A stretch of 64,000 nt of DNA, taken from contig NZ_CP028271.1 in assembly GCF_009914055.1 (NCBI RefSeq), positions 4,340,001 to 4,404,000 of the forward strand, in the 5' to 3' direction. A model generated the notes under the pieces. That model had not been told where the DNA came from. It made no database searches and worked only from the letters and a program-made list of their open reading frames with translations. The stretch's first letter is position 1. The number at the start of each line of letters is the position of its first letter. Below are positions 41,527 through 50,487 of the stretch, in pieces. Made by a program: the position numbers and the translations under genes. Source of the stretch: Mixta intestinalis (GTDB taxonomy: Bacteria > Pseudomonadota > Gammaproteobacteria > Enterobacterales > Enterobacteriaceae).

Positions 41527-43646
41527 AGATGCTTGACTCGCCGTTTCACTTCTTCCTGCTTCCCGGCGTTGAACGGACGCGCATCCGGGCTGCCCAGATA
41601 GCCGCAAACGCGGCGCGTCACTGAAACTCTGGCCGGATCGTGGTTGCCGCAGGCCGGGCAGGTAAAGCCCTTACTGGTACAGTCAAACTCGCCGGTAAAG
41701 CCGCAGTCATAGCACTCATCAATGGGCGTATTGGTGCCGTAATAGGGCACGCGGTCATAGCTGTAATCCCAGACATCTTCCAGCGCTTTCAGGTTGTGCT
41801 GTAAGTTAGGGTACTCGCCGTAACAGATAAAGCCGCCGTTGGCGATAGCCGGATACACCGCTTCGAAATCGAGTTTATCGTAAGGATTAACCTTCTTCTC
41901 CACGTCGAGGTGGAAGCTGTTGGTGTAGTAACCCTTGTCGGTTACGCCTTTCACCTGACCGAATTCGGCGGCATCCAGGCGGCAGAAGCGATCGCAGAGA
42001 TTTTCGCTCGGCGTGCTGTAGAGGCTGAAGCCGTAGCCGGTTTCCTCTTTCCATTCGTCTACGGCGGTGCGCAGGCGAGTCACGATGGCTACCGCTTTGG
42101 CGCGCAGCGCTTCGTCGTCATACACGTGCGTTTCGCCACCGCTCAGCGCGTTGATGGTTTCATGTAGGCCGATATAGCCAAGAGAGATCGAGGCACGCCC
42201 GTGCTTGAAGATTTCCGCCACGTTATCGTCTGCATTAAGCCGCACGCCGCAGGCACCTTCCATATAGAGAATCGGTGCCACGCGCGCTTTGGTATGCTCC
42301 AGACGGGCGATGCGCGTCATCAGCGCTTTTTTGGCGATCGCTAAACGCTCATCCAACAGCTGCCAGAAACGGTTTTCGTCACCTTTGGCTTCCAGCGCGA
42401 TACGCGGCAGGTTAAGGCTGATTACGCCAAGGTTATTACGGCCATCATGTACCTGTTCGCCGTTTTCTTCCCAGACGCCAAGGAAACTGCGGCAGCCCAT
42501 CGGTGTTTTAAAGGAACCGGTAACGCTAACCACGCGGTCATAGTTAAGAATATCGGGATACATGCGCTTGCTGGCGCATTCCAGAGCCAGCTGTTTGATA
42601 TCGTAATTCACGTCGCCCGGGCGGCGATTCAGCCCTTCGCGGATGGCGAAAACCAGTTTCGGGAACACGGCGGTTTTGCGGTTTTTACCCAGTCCGGCGA
42701 TGCGGTTACGCAGGATCGACTGCTGGATCAGACGAGCCGCCCAGCTGGTGCCAAGACCAAAGCCGAAGGTCACAAACGGCGTCTGGCCGTTGGCAGTGTG
42801 CAGCGTGTTGACCTCATATTCCAGCGACTGGAAGGCATCGAAACACTCTTTTTCAGTGCGTTCACGTGCATAGCGTTCAACTTCGGCGATCTGCCATTCA
42901 CGCGCTACCGCCAGATGTTTGTTGTAGCTGGCTTCGACAAACGGCGCGAGGATTTCGTCAATGCGGTTGATGGTGGTGCCGCCGTAAATATGGCTGGCAA
43001 CCTGCGCGATAATTTGAGCGGTTACGGCGGTCGCGGTGGCGATCGATTTCGGCGGCTCAATTTCGGCGTTGCCCATTTTGAAGCCGTTGGTCAACATGCC
43101 TTTCAGATCGATCAGCATGCAGTTAAACATCGGGAAGAAGGGTGCGTAATCGAGATCGTGATAGTGGATCTCCCCGCGCTGGTGGGCGCGTACCACATCA
43201 CGCGGCAGCATGTGCTGTTGTGCGTAATGCTTCGCGACGATGCCTGCCAGCAAATCGCGTTGGGTTGGGATCACCTTGCTGTCTTTATTAGCGTTTTCGT
43301 GCAGTAGTGCCGGATCGCTTTGCTCAACCAGGCCGCGAATCGCTTTGCTCAGCTTGCCGCGCTGTTCACGAGCCAGATCGCGATCGTGTCGGTATTCAAT
43401 ATACTGGCGCGCCAGCTGCGGATAGCGTCCTGCCATCAGCAGATCTTCCACCGCCTGCTGGATCTCGTGGATATCAACCCGATCGCGGCTGCACATTTTC
43501 TCGCTAACCTGTTGCGCGATGAGAGCGCAATAGTCGTTATCTTCAATCCGGGCGGCACGGGCCGCAGCGCGAATCGCCTCGGCGATACGCTGTTGATCAA
43601 AGGCTACCTGACAGCCGTCTCGTTTTATTACCGTCGTTGTCACCAC
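41523..43646 (-). CDS. nrdD: Anaerobic ribonucleoside-triphosphate reductase NrdD
   Basis: Class III reductase making dNTPs under anoxia with formate as reductant. 707 aa: N-terminal ATP-cone (about 4-95), catalytic barrel (ENANKDSKVIPTQRD, GRASISLGYIGLHETINAL), zinc site CYDCGFTG/CPACG, and the C-terminal glycyl radical loop RRVCGYLGSPDARPFNAGKQ. Followed by coupled nrdG. The upstream region has two NrdR boxes. Confidence 0.97.
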   Translation of the reverse strand: MVTTTVIKRDGCQVAFDQQRIAEAIRAAARAARIEDNDYCALIAQQVSEKMCSRDRVDIHEIQQAVEDLLMAGRYPQLARQYIEYRHDRDLAREQRGKLSKAIRGLVEQSDPALLHENANKDSKVIPTQRDLLAGIVAKHYAQQHMLPRDVVRAHQRGEIHYHDLDYAPFFPMFNCMLIDLKGMLTNGFKMGNAEIEPPKSIATATAVTAQIIAQVASHIYGGTTINRIDEILAPFVEASYNKHLAVAREWQIAEVERYARERTEKECFDAFQSLEYEVNTLHTANGQTPFVTFGFGLGTSWAARLIQQSILRNRIAGLGKNRKTAVFPKLVFAIREGLNRRPGDVNYDIKQLALECASKRMYPDILNYDRVVSVTGSFKTPMGCRSFLGVWEENGEQVHDGRNNLGVISLNLPRIALEAKGDENRFWQLLDERLAIAKKALMTRIARLEHTKARVAPILYMEGACGVRLNADDNVAEIFKHGRASISLGYIGLHETINALSGGETHVYDDEALRAKAVAIVTRLRTAVDEWKEETGYGFSLYSTPSENLCDRFCRLDAAEFGQVKGVTDKGYYTNSFHLDVEKKVNPYDKLDFEAVYPAIANGGFICYGEYPNLQHNLKALEDVWDYSYDRVPYYGTNTPIDECYDCGFTGEFDCTSKGFTCPACGNHDPARVSVTRRVCGYLGSPDARPFNAGKQEEVKRRVKHL

Positions 43647-43664
43647 CGCTCTCCTTCAACGCAA

Positions 43665-43680
43665 TTACTATATGTTGGAT
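43665..43680. promoter_or_regulatory. NrdR box 1 upstream of nrdD
   Basis: TTACTATATGTTGGAT fits the NrdR consensus acaCwATATaTwGtgt with mismatches mainly in the outer bases. It starts 19 nt upstream of the nrdD start. Confidence 0.6.
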
Positions 43681-43696
43681 AGGTGGTGAATAGTAA

Positions 43697-43712
43697 ACGC
43701 TATATATGGTGT
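43697..43712. promoter_or_regulatory. NrdR box 2 upstream of nrdD
   Basis: ACGCTATATATGGTGT matches the NrdR consensus closely. Its start is 32 nt from box 1, about three helical turns, the paired spacing typical for NrdR control of ribonucleotide reductase genes. Confidence 0.72.
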
Positions 43713-43876
43713 TTTCGCCTTATTTAACCGTGCTTTTTTTGATGCAGAACAAAGATCGCAGAGGGCGGTTGAAAACTTAAACGCTAATCACAGAAAAGGA
43801 TTACTCTTACTGCCTTTGATTAAAAAATGCACGACGGCGAGAGCAGGACAGGGTCATTTTAAAGGCTGCTAACGGC

Positions 43877-44983
43877 TTAAGAACGGAGCAGATCGAGCGT
43901 TATTAACAGGCCATAGCGCGCCAGTAATGGATCCTCCGGCAGCGCCAGCAGGATATCGGCCAGGTCAGCTAACGGATGCCCGACGGCGGCCAGCATCACT
44001 ACCGGAACATGACGGCTACGGGCCAGCAGCGCCGCGTTGCGTAAGTTAACATCTGGCTCTCCGAGGGAAATGATCATCAGTGCCTGATCTTCGTTAAGCA
44101 TCGCGGCGCTGACGCCGATGAAATGAGGTTCCTGGCTGAGCGTGGTGGTCACGCCCTGCGCCATCAGCTGTTGCTGCACCTGAAGGCCATATATCGCCTC
44201 GCTGCCGCCTGCGGTGAAAATAGTCACGCTGCGCGCCTGATGTAGCAGCTGGGCCGCTTCGGCGTAAGAAGAAGAGGAATTTTGCTGTAGCTGCTGATGC
44301 AGAGCCTGTTGAACTTCCGCCAGCCGCCGCTCGCCGGCAGAAAGCGGTGCGGCCCCGCCGGGTGCCATATAGCGCGAATGGCTGGCGGAGGCCTGCGCCA
44401 GCTTCATGCGCAGCTCGCGTATATCTTCACAGCCGACTGACTTGGCGAAGCGGGTAATGGTGGCCGGGCTGACGCCAGCATGGCTGGCCAGCTGATCGAT
44501 GGTTGCTGAAGCGGCGAAGCTGACGTTTGCCAATACCGTCCGCGCCACGCGTGCCTCTTGCTGGCTCAGCTCGTTGAGCCGCTTACCAATCTGAAACAGA
44601 ATGTCGTCAAAATCCTCGCGTCCGATAGAGCGGGCAAAGCGTTTCACCGTCTCAGGACTGACGCCCGCGCCGGCCGCCAGCTTCTCCAGTGAAGAGGTAC
44701 TGGCGTAATCAACGTCGCCGGTTATCGCTGGCTGTACCCGATGCGTCTCTGCGCTATTTTGCTGGAGCGTGCGCAGCTGCTGCATAAAATCATCCATGTC
44801 ACGACATCCTACGGATCGGGCGAAGGCAGAAAGGGTATCGGCGCTGACGCCAGCCTGCTGCGCCAGCTGTTCGAGCGTGGCGCTGCATGAGAATTGCAGA
44901 TTCTCCAGCACGAAACGCGCGATGCGTGATTGTTGCTGAGGCAGCCTTTGCAGGCTGTTCTCCAGTTGCCACACCAGATCCAT
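43877..44983 (-). CDS. RpiR/MurR-family regulator with three HTH units and a SIS domain
   Basis: 368 aa, longer than the usual 280-300 of this family. Three related helix-turn-helix units are visible at about 35-70 (TLEQLAQQAGVSADTLSAFA), 97-132 (SLEKLAAGAGVSPETVKRFA) and 160-195 (TIDQLASHAGVSPATITRFA), spaced 62-63 residues. Units 1 and 3 keep the preceding helices (QQSRIARFVLEN; QQEARVARTVLAN); unit 2 lacks them. Unit 1 has lost the Arg usually present before FA in the recognition helix. The C-terminal SIS sugar-phosphate domain starts near 245 (VTIFTAGGSEAIY). It is divergent from the PTS operon and probably represses it until a phospho-sugar binds. Confidence 0.85.
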   Translation of the reverse strand: MDLVWQLENSLQRLPQQQSRIARFVLENLQFSCSATLEQLAQQAGVSADTLSAFARSVGCRDMDDFMQQLRTLQQNSAETHRVQPAITGDVDYASTSSLEKLAAGAGVSPETVKRFARSIGREDFDDILFQIGKRLNELSQQEARVARTVLANVSFAASATIDQLASHAGVSPATITRFAKSVGCEDIRELRMKLAQASASHSRYMAPGGAAPLSAGERRLAEVQQALHQQLQQNSSSSYAEAAQLLHQARSVTIFTAGGSEAIYGLQVQQQLMAQGVTTTLSQEPHFIGVSAAMLNEDQALMIISLGEPDVNLRNAALLARSRHVPVVMLAAVGHPLADLADILLALPEDPLLARYGLLITLDLLRS

Positions 44984-45037
44984 AGGGTCAAAAACTCCTG
45001 TTGCGTTGTGTTTCAGATTTTAATCAGCATAGCGTGA

Positions 45038-45053
45038 TGAAAATTATTTTCAG
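45038..45053. promoter_or_regulatory. Operator candidate 1 (regulator-proximal)
   Basis: The perfect palindrome TGAAAATTATTTTCA (45038-45052) lies 55 nt upstream of the regulator start. An identical copy lies at 45163-45177, and the preceding A is also shared. Likely autoregulatory site of the 44983 regulator. Confidence 0.6.
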
Positions 45054-45162
45054 TAAAGTTTTTTAAGTACGTCTCTGTAATTCGTTATCTTACTGATAAA
45101 ACTGGTATTAAGTTTATGAATAAGAAAGTGTAGCTGGATAAACGCTACATCGATCACAGCTA

Positions 45163-45177
45163 TGAAAATTATTTTCA
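45163..45177. promoter_or_regulatory. Operator candidate 2 (PTS-operon-proximal)
   Basis: Second exact copy of TGAAAATTATTTTCA, directly followed by a possible -10 TATACT at 45179-45184. A repressor bound here would cover the promoter spacer. A further inverted repeat TGTAGC/GCTACA (45129-45149) lies just upstream. 45185-45309 is the leader of the operon; no -35 is convincing. Confidence 0.6.
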
Positions 45178-45309
45178 ATATACTTTTTATCAAAAAGCTT
45201 ATTAATCAGTCAGTTGAGTTTTTCGGCTAACAAAACCTGCGGCACAGGGTATTTACAGCACCGACTCTCTCTGGCTTATATTTGAGCACATCTTAAAGGA
45301 GAAAACGCT

Positions 45310-45615
45310 ATGCATATTGTACTTTGCTGTGCTGCGGGCATGTCTACCAGCATGCTGGTAACCCGTATGAAGGCGGAAGCGGAGAAGCGGCAGCTGGCGG
45401 TGCGGATTGATGCCGTACCGGTGGCAGAGTTTGAAAGTATTGTCGACGATGCCGACGTTATTTTGTTAGGGCCGCAGGTGCAGTATGAAGCACCACGTCT
45501 GACAGCGCTCGCCGCGCCGCTTGGCAAGCCGGTTGCGGTGATCGATATGATGGATTACGGCACCATGCGTGGCGATAAGGTGCTTGATAAAGCGCTAACG
45601 CTGCTACCGTCCTGA
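45310..45615 (+). CDS. PTS lactose/cellobiose-type IIB component
   Basis: Cytoplasmic phosphotransfer protein for a beta-glucoside PTS. 101 aa with phosphocysteine loop LCCAAGMSTSML; by alignment to ChbB the active Cys is C7. Core IILLGPQV-type strand VILLGPQVQYE and PVAVIDMMDYG follow. First gene of the IIB-IIA-GH4-IIC operon, preceded by AAAGGAG. Confidence 0.9.
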   Translation: MHIVLCCAAGMSTSMLVTRMKAEAEKRQLAVRIDAVPVAEFESIVDDADVILLGPQVQYEAPRLTALAAPLGKPVAVIDMMDYGTMRGDKVLDKALTLLPS

Positions 45616-45714
45616 TTATTCCGGCGTTCCGCCGGTCAATTAATTAACCAGAGAAGCAAACGTGCCTTAACGGTGCGCGGCTTCCTGCATGCCCGTTTCA
45701 GCATGGAGAGAAAG

Positions 45715-46041
45715 ATGGACCAGGAAAATATCATTATGGAGCTGCTGGTTCACGCTGGTAGCGCGCGCAGCCATGCGCTTTCAGCGTTACGGCAGGCGCG
45801 AGAAGGCGATTTCGCTGCGGCGGAACAGTCACAGCAGGCCGCCCGCGCCGCAATCGGTGAGGCACATCGTATGCAAACCACATTAATCGGTATGGATGAG
45901 GGCAGCGGTAAGCTGAAGGTGACGCTGATCCTGGCGCACGCCCAGGATCACCTGATGAACGCGATGCTTATTCAGGATCTGACCGCTGACCTTATCGAAC
46001 TTTATCGTCGTTTACCTGCTCCAGGAGAACAGCATGCTTAA
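45715..46041 (+). CDS. PTS lactose/cellobiose-type IIA component
   Basis: Trimeric all-helical IIA that takes phosphate from HPr and passes it to IIB. The ATG at 45715 is chosen, with GGAG 6 nt upstream, giving 108 aa; the frame is open a further 14 codons upstream. The HAQDHLM motif (H75-H79) carries the phosphorylatable His, H75 by family analogy. Its 3' end overlaps the GH4 gene by 8 nt. Confidence 0.9.
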   Translation: MDQENIIMELLVHAGSARSHALSALRQAREGDFAAAEQSQQAARAAIGEAHRMQTTLIGMDEGSGKLKVTLILAHAQDHLMNAMLIQDLTADLIELYRRLPAPGEQHA

Positions 46042-47332
46042 GATTGCGATTATTGGCGGCGGTAGCAGCTATACGCCGGAACTGATGGAAGGCATTATCC
46101 GCCATTATCAGCAGCTACCGGTCACCGAGCTGGCGCTGATGGATGTCGAAACGGGGCGTGAGAAAGTGGAGATCATCGCCGCGCTGACGCGGCGTATGCT
46201 GAAGCGCAACGGCCTGGAACGGGTAAAGGTCAGCGTGCACTTTGCCCTCGACGGCGCGGTGCAGGGCGCGGCCTTTGTGCTGACCCAGCTACGCGTTGGT
46301 CAGCTGGCGGCGCGGGCAGCTGATGAGCGTCTCGGCCTGAAATATCAGATGCTGGGACAGGAAACCACCGGCATCGGCGGCTTTGCCAAAGCGTTGCGCA
46401 CCATTCCGGTGCTGCTGGAGGTGGCGAAATGCGTGGAGGCACTGGCACCCGACGCCTTTATCATCAACTTCACTAACCCCGCCGGGATGGTAACCGAGGC
46501 GGTGTCACGCTACAGCAAGGCGAAAATTATTGGCCTGTGCAACGTGCCGGTTACGATGCATCACATGATTGCCGATATGCTGGAAGCGCCGCATGAGCAG
46601 ATTAAGCTGCGTTTTGCCGGACTGAATCATATGGTCTGGGTGCATCAGGTGATGCAGCAGGGCAAGGATGTCACCAGCAAGGTTATCGATATGCTCTGTG
46701 CCGGACATGCGCTGTCGATGAACAATATCCAGGAAGTGCCCTGGCCCGCCAGCTTCCTGCGCGCCCTGCGGGCGATTCCCTGTCCCTATCATCGCTACTT
46801 CTGGCAAACGCGCGCCATGCTGACGGAAGAGATTGAGGCGGCAAAAACGGCGGGCACCCGAGCCGAGCAGGTGATGAAAGTTGAGGCAGAGCTGTTCCAG
46901 CTTTACGCCGATCCGCAACTCGATCGTAAACCGGAGCAGCTTAATTTTCGCGGCGGGGCGTTTTACTCCGAAGTGGCGGTCAATCTGATTCGCAGCATTC
47001 ATACCAACAGCGGAGAGGAGATGGTGGTCAACTGCCGTAACAACGGCGCGATTCAGGGGCTGCCTGATGATGCGGTGGTGGAAACCAACTGCCTGATTGA
47101 TGCGCAGGGCGCGCATCCACTGGCCTTTGGGCGTCTGCCGCCCGCCATGAATGGCCTGACACAGCAGGTAAAAGATTTTGAACGCCTGACGATTGAGGCG
47201 GCGGTGCATGGCGATCGGGACAGCGCATTGCTGGCGCTGGTCACTAACCCGTTAATCGGCGACCTGAGCACCGCAGAAGCGCTGCTGGCGGAAGTACTGG
47301 AAAACAATAAGGCCTGGCTGCCGCAGTTTTAG
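46034..47332 (+). CDS. 6-phospho-beta-glucosidase, glycoside hydrolase family 4
   Basis: NAD+- and divalent-metal-dependent hydrolase of phosphorylated beta-glucosides entering through the PTS. 432 aa with the Rossmann motif IAIIGGGSSYTPEL, QETTGIGGF, NFTNPAGMVTEA and metal ligands C169 (GLCNVP) and H199 (GLNHMVW). Related to CelF/ChbF, LicH and BglT; which sugar is cleaved (cellobiose-, arbutin- or other glucoside-6-P) cannot be fixed. It overlaps IIA and lies upstream of IIC. Confidence 0.9.
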   Translation: MLKIAIIGGGSSYTPELMEGIIRHYQQLPVTELALMDVETGREKVEIIAALTRRMLKRNGLERVKVSVHFALDGAVQGAAFVLTQLRVGQLAARAADERLGLKYQMLGQETTGIGGFAKALRTIPVLLEVAKCVEALAPDAFIINFTNPAGMVTEAVSRYSKAKIIGLCNVPVTMHHMIADMLEAPHEQIKLRFAGLNHMVWVHQVMQQGKDVTSKVIDMLCAGHALSMNNIQEVPWPASFLRALRAIPCPYHRYFWQTRAMLTEEIEAAKTAGTRAEQVMKVEAELFQLYADPQLDRKPEQLNFRGGAFYSEVAVNLIRSIHTNSGEEMVVNCRNNGAIQGLPDDAVVETNCLIDAQGAHPLAFGRLPPAMNGLTQQVKDFERLTIEAAVHGDRDSALLALVTNPLIGDLSTAEALLAEVLENNKAWLPQF

Positions 47333-47379
47333 TAAGTGTGCGCCGGTAACCATCATCTCGTGATACGAGAGGGAAAATT

Positions 47380-48753
47380 ATGAATGGCAAAAGATCGTTG
47401 ATAGAGCGTTACGTCATGCCTGCCGCACTGAAAGTCGCCGGGCAAAAGCATGTGCTTTCTGTTCGTGACGGCATCATTTTAAACATGCCGTTTATGCTGA
47501 TTGGCTCCTTCTTTTTAATTTTCGCCTACCTGCCGATTCCCGCCTGGGCCGAGATGATGGCGGGGCTGTTTGGCGATGCCTGGCGCGATAAGCTGTTGTA
47601 TCCGGTTAAGGCCACTTACGACATTATGGCGATTATCTCCAGCTTCGGCATCGCTTACCGGCTGGCAGAAAAGTACCGCACGCTCGATCCGTTAACCAGC
47701 GGCGCGCTGGCGCTGGTGGCGTTTATGATGACGATTCCGCAGCATACCCTGTTTGCGCCGGTGGAAGGCGCGGCGCAAAAAATCGTTGATGGCGTGATCC
47801 CGGTAAATCTGGTCGGCAGCCAGGGGCTGTTTGTCGCGATTGTTATCTCGCTGCTGTCAACGGAGATCTACCGTTTTGTCAGCGCCCGCAATCTGGTTAT
47901 TCGTATGCCGGAAGGCGTGCCGCCCGCGGTGGCAAAATCTTTTTTGGCGCTGATCCCCGGCTTCTGCGTACTGGCGTTTGTACTGTTACTCCGTCTGGCG
48001 GTAGAAGCATCGCCTTTTGGCGATATCAACACCATGATCAGCACCATTATCGGAATTCCGATGCATCACGTGGGCGGAACGCTGCCGGGGATGATCTTCT
48101 CGGTGATTTTGATCGGCGTGCTCTGGACGCTGGGTTTGCACGGCGATGCTATTGTGCTGGTGTTTATCCAGCCGGTCTGGTTAGCGAACATGACGGAAAA
48201 CTTTACCGCCTTTCAGCACAATCAGCCGGTGCCTCACATCATCACGCAGCAGTTTTACGATCTGTGGATTGCGCCAGGCGGAACCGGCGCGCTGCTGGGG
48301 CTGGTCATCTTTATGTTGATACGTAGCCGCAGCGTGCAGATGAAACAGCTGGGAAAAATCGCCGCACCGGGCGCGCTATTCAATATCAGTGAGCCGCTGG
48401 TATTTGGTATCCCGCTGGTGATGAATCCCTGGTTCTTCCTGCCGTTTATCCTGACGCCGGTTGTGTTGGTGCTGGTGACCTGGAGTGCCATGTCGCTGGG
48501 ATTGGTTGCGCCGCCAGCCGGTATTGCGCTGCCTTTCACCACGCCGATTTTCTTCAGTGGCTATCTCGCTACCGGCGGGCATATTTCCGGCACCGTCATG
48601 CAGGCGATTAACCTCGGTATTTCGCTGGTGATCTACTATCCCTTCTTCCGGGCCTGGGATAAGCAGAAATGGCGGGAAGAGCAGGCAGCAGCAAGCGCGG
48701 CGGCGCAAAAGCGCGCTGCGGAAACAATTATGGCGGAGGGAAGCCAGGCGTAG
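47380..48753 (+). CDS. PTS lactose/cellobiose-type IIC permease
   Basis: Inner-membrane sugar channel of the PTS. 457 aa with about ten TM segments, RDGIILNMPFMLIGSFFLI at the N-terminus, the GLHGDAIV and FNISEPLVFGIPLVMNP segments (the NxxEP substrate site) and GTVMQAINLGIS. The tail is Ala/Lys/Glu rich and cytoplasmic. Last gene of the operon; no ChbG-type deacetylase is present, which argues for plain beta-glucosides rather than chitobiose. Confidence 0.9.
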   Translation: MNGKRSLIERYVMPAALKVAGQKHVLSVRDGIILNMPFMLIGSFFLIFAYLPIPAWAEMMAGLFGDAWRDKLLYPVKATYDIMAIISSFGIAYRLAEKYRTLDPLTSGALALVAFMMTIPQHTLFAPVEGAAQKIVDGVIPVNLVGSQGLFVAIVISLLSTEIYRFVSARNLVIRMPEGVPPAVAKSFLALIPGFCVLAFVLLLRLAVEASPFGDINTMISTIIGIPMHHVGGTLPGMIFSVILIGVLWTLGLHGDAIVLVFIQPVWLANMTENFTAFQHNQPVPHIITQQFYDLWIAPGGTGALLGLVIFMLIRSRSVQMKQLGKIAAPGALFNISEPLVFGIPLVMNPWFFLPFILTPVVLVLVTWSAMSLGLVAPPAGIALPFTTPIFFSGYLATGGHISGTVMQAINLGISLVIYYPFFRAWDKQKWREEQAAASAAAQKRAAETIMAEGSQA

Positions 48754-48782
48754 CCAGCGGCACGCGGCTTTCTCCCGTAACG

Positions 48783-48808
48783 GCGGCGCACGGCATCAGG
48801 TGCGCCGC
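48783..48808. terminator. Hairpin terminator between IIC and treC
   Basis: GCGGCGCAC-(8 nt)-GTGCGCCGC, a 9-bp perfect stem in the convergent gap, followed by TCCGTTT on the plus strand. Confidence 0.5.
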
Positions 48809-48819
48809 TCCGTTTATCC

Positions 48820-50487
48820 TTAATGATTTTTCTTCTGATACCACCATACGGCTTCCCAGGGACGCAGCATCATTTCGCCGGGCATGGGTTTGGCATCGGG
48901 ATAGTTACTCATTAACACGTCCCACTCCTCGCCGAACGGCTCCTCAGGATGCCAGGCCTGCGCATCACGACTGAAGTTAGCCACCACGATCAGCGTTTCG
49001 CCTTCATACTGACGCCGGTAACACCATAAATAAGCGTGATTCGGTAGCAGATCCAGATAGTCGCCCCAGGTCAGGATCAGATAGCGCTTACGCAGCTGAA
49101 TCAACTTTTGGTAGGTATAGAAAATTGAGTCGGGATCGGCGATAGCCGCTTCCGCGTTGATGGTTTCATAGTTGCGGCTCATGCCGATCCACGGCGTGCC
49201 CTCGGTAAAACCGGCGTTTTCGCTGGCGTCCCACTGCATCGGCGTACGTCCGTTATCGCGTGACTTGCTGGCCAGAATCGCCAGCAGGTTTTCGCTATCA
49301 CGCCCCTGGGTACGCAGCTCGGCATACATGTTATGGCTTTCAATATCGCGATAATCGATGATGCGGGTAAAGCCAGGGTTAGTCATTCCCAGCTCTTCGC
49401 CCTGATAGATATAGGGCGTGCCCTGCATGCCGTGCAGCACCAGCGCCAGCATTTTCGCCGACGGCACGCGGTATTCGCCATCATCGCCCCAGCGCGACAC
49501 CACACGCGGTTGATCGTGGTTACACCAGAACAGGGCGTTCCATGCGCGGTTGCACATCCCCTGCTGCCAGTGGGTAAAGATTTTCTTCTGCGCCACCAGA
49601 TCCAGCGGCGTTAGCGTCCATTTCTGGCCGTTGCGGAAATCGACCTCAACATGGTCGAAGCTGAACACCATCGACAGTTCGTCACCTTCCAGCGAGCCAT
49701 ACTGCTGGCAATGTTCCAGCGTGGCGGAGGACATCTCGCCTACCGTCATCAGCTCACGTGGACGAAATACGTCGCGGCTCATTTCGCGCATATATTCATG
49801 GATGCGCGGGCCATCAGTATAGAGGCGCAGGCCGTCGCCGTCGGGATCGTCAGGGAAATCCTGATGTTTGGAAACCAGGTTCACCACATCAAGACGCAGC
49901 CCGTCAATACCACGATCGGCCCAGAAGTTAACAATCTGCTTTAACTCGGCGCGAACGTTTTCATTCTCCCAGTTGAGATCCGCCTGCTCCGGTGCCCAAA
50001 GGTGCATATAGTACTGATTACTCTCCGGATGCCAGCGCCAGGCGGAACCGCCAAATTTGGATTTCCAGTTATTCGGTGGCTCGGTGGGCGTTCCGTCCCG
50101 CCAGATATAATAATCGCGGTAAGGGCTTTCCGGATTCAGCGATTCGTGAAACCAGTGATGCTGCGTAGAAGAGTGGTTAAACACCATATCGAGGATAACG
50201 CGCAGCCCGCGCTTATGCGCCTGTTCAACCAGATGATCGAAATCGCTCATCGTGCCGTAAGCGGGATCGATGGCGGTATAGTTCGCTACGTCATAGCCGT
50301 TATCAACCTGTGGTGAAATATAAAAAGGCGTCAGCCAGATCGCATCAACACCCAGCATTTTCAGGTAGTCCAGACGTTGAATCACACCGGCCAGGTCGCC
50401 TGTGCCACTACCGGTCGTATCCTGAAAACTTTTGGGATAGATTTCATAAATGACACCGTTCTGCCACCATGGTGGAGTTTTATTCAT
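48820..50487 (-). CDS. treC: Trehalose-6-phosphate hydrolase TreC
   Basis: GH13 alpha-phosphotrehalase releasing glucose and glucose-6-phosphate. 555 aa close to E. coli TreC throughout (WWQNGVIYEIYPKSFQDTTGSGTGD in shorter form at 7-31; SKFGGSAWRWH; WKSKFGG). Catalytic residues: nucleophile D200 (GLRLDVVN), acid/base E251 (VGEMSS) and D325 (NHDQPR). No treB permease or treR regulator follows, unlike E. coli; trehalose PTS must be elsewhere or absent. E. coli has treC next to nrdD; here the beta-glucoside PTS lies between them. Confidence 0.93.
   Translation of the reverse strand: MNKTPPWWQNGVIYEIYPKSFQDTTGSGTGDLAGVIQRLDYLKMLGVDAIWLTPFYISPQVDNGYDVANYTAIDPAYGTMSDFDHLVEQAHKRGLRVILDMVFNHSSTQHHWFHESLNPESPYRDYYIWRDGTPTEPPNNWKSKFGGSAWRWHPESNQYYMHLWAPEQADLNWENENVRAELKQIVNFWADRGIDGLRLDVVNLVSKHQDFPDDPDGDGLRLYTDGPRIHEYMREMSRDVFRPRELMTVGEMSSATLEHCQQYGSLEGDELSMVFSFDHVEVDFRNGQKWTLTPLDLVAQKKIFTHWQQGMCNRAWNALFWCNHDQPRVVSRWGDDGEYRVPSAKMLALVLHGMQGTPYIYQGEELGMTNPGFTRIIDYRDIESHNMYAELRTQGRDSENLLAILASKSRDNGRTPMQWDASENAGFTEGTPWIGMSRNYETINAEAAIADPDSIFYTYQKLIQLRKRYLILTWGDYLDLLPNHAYLWCYRRQYEGETLIVVANFSRDAQAWHPEEPFGEEWDVLMSNYPDAKPMPGEMMLRPWEAVWWYQKKNH

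Noticed and set aside
42447..43307. 286-codon plus-strand open frame
   Set aside because: Antisense shadow of nrdD.
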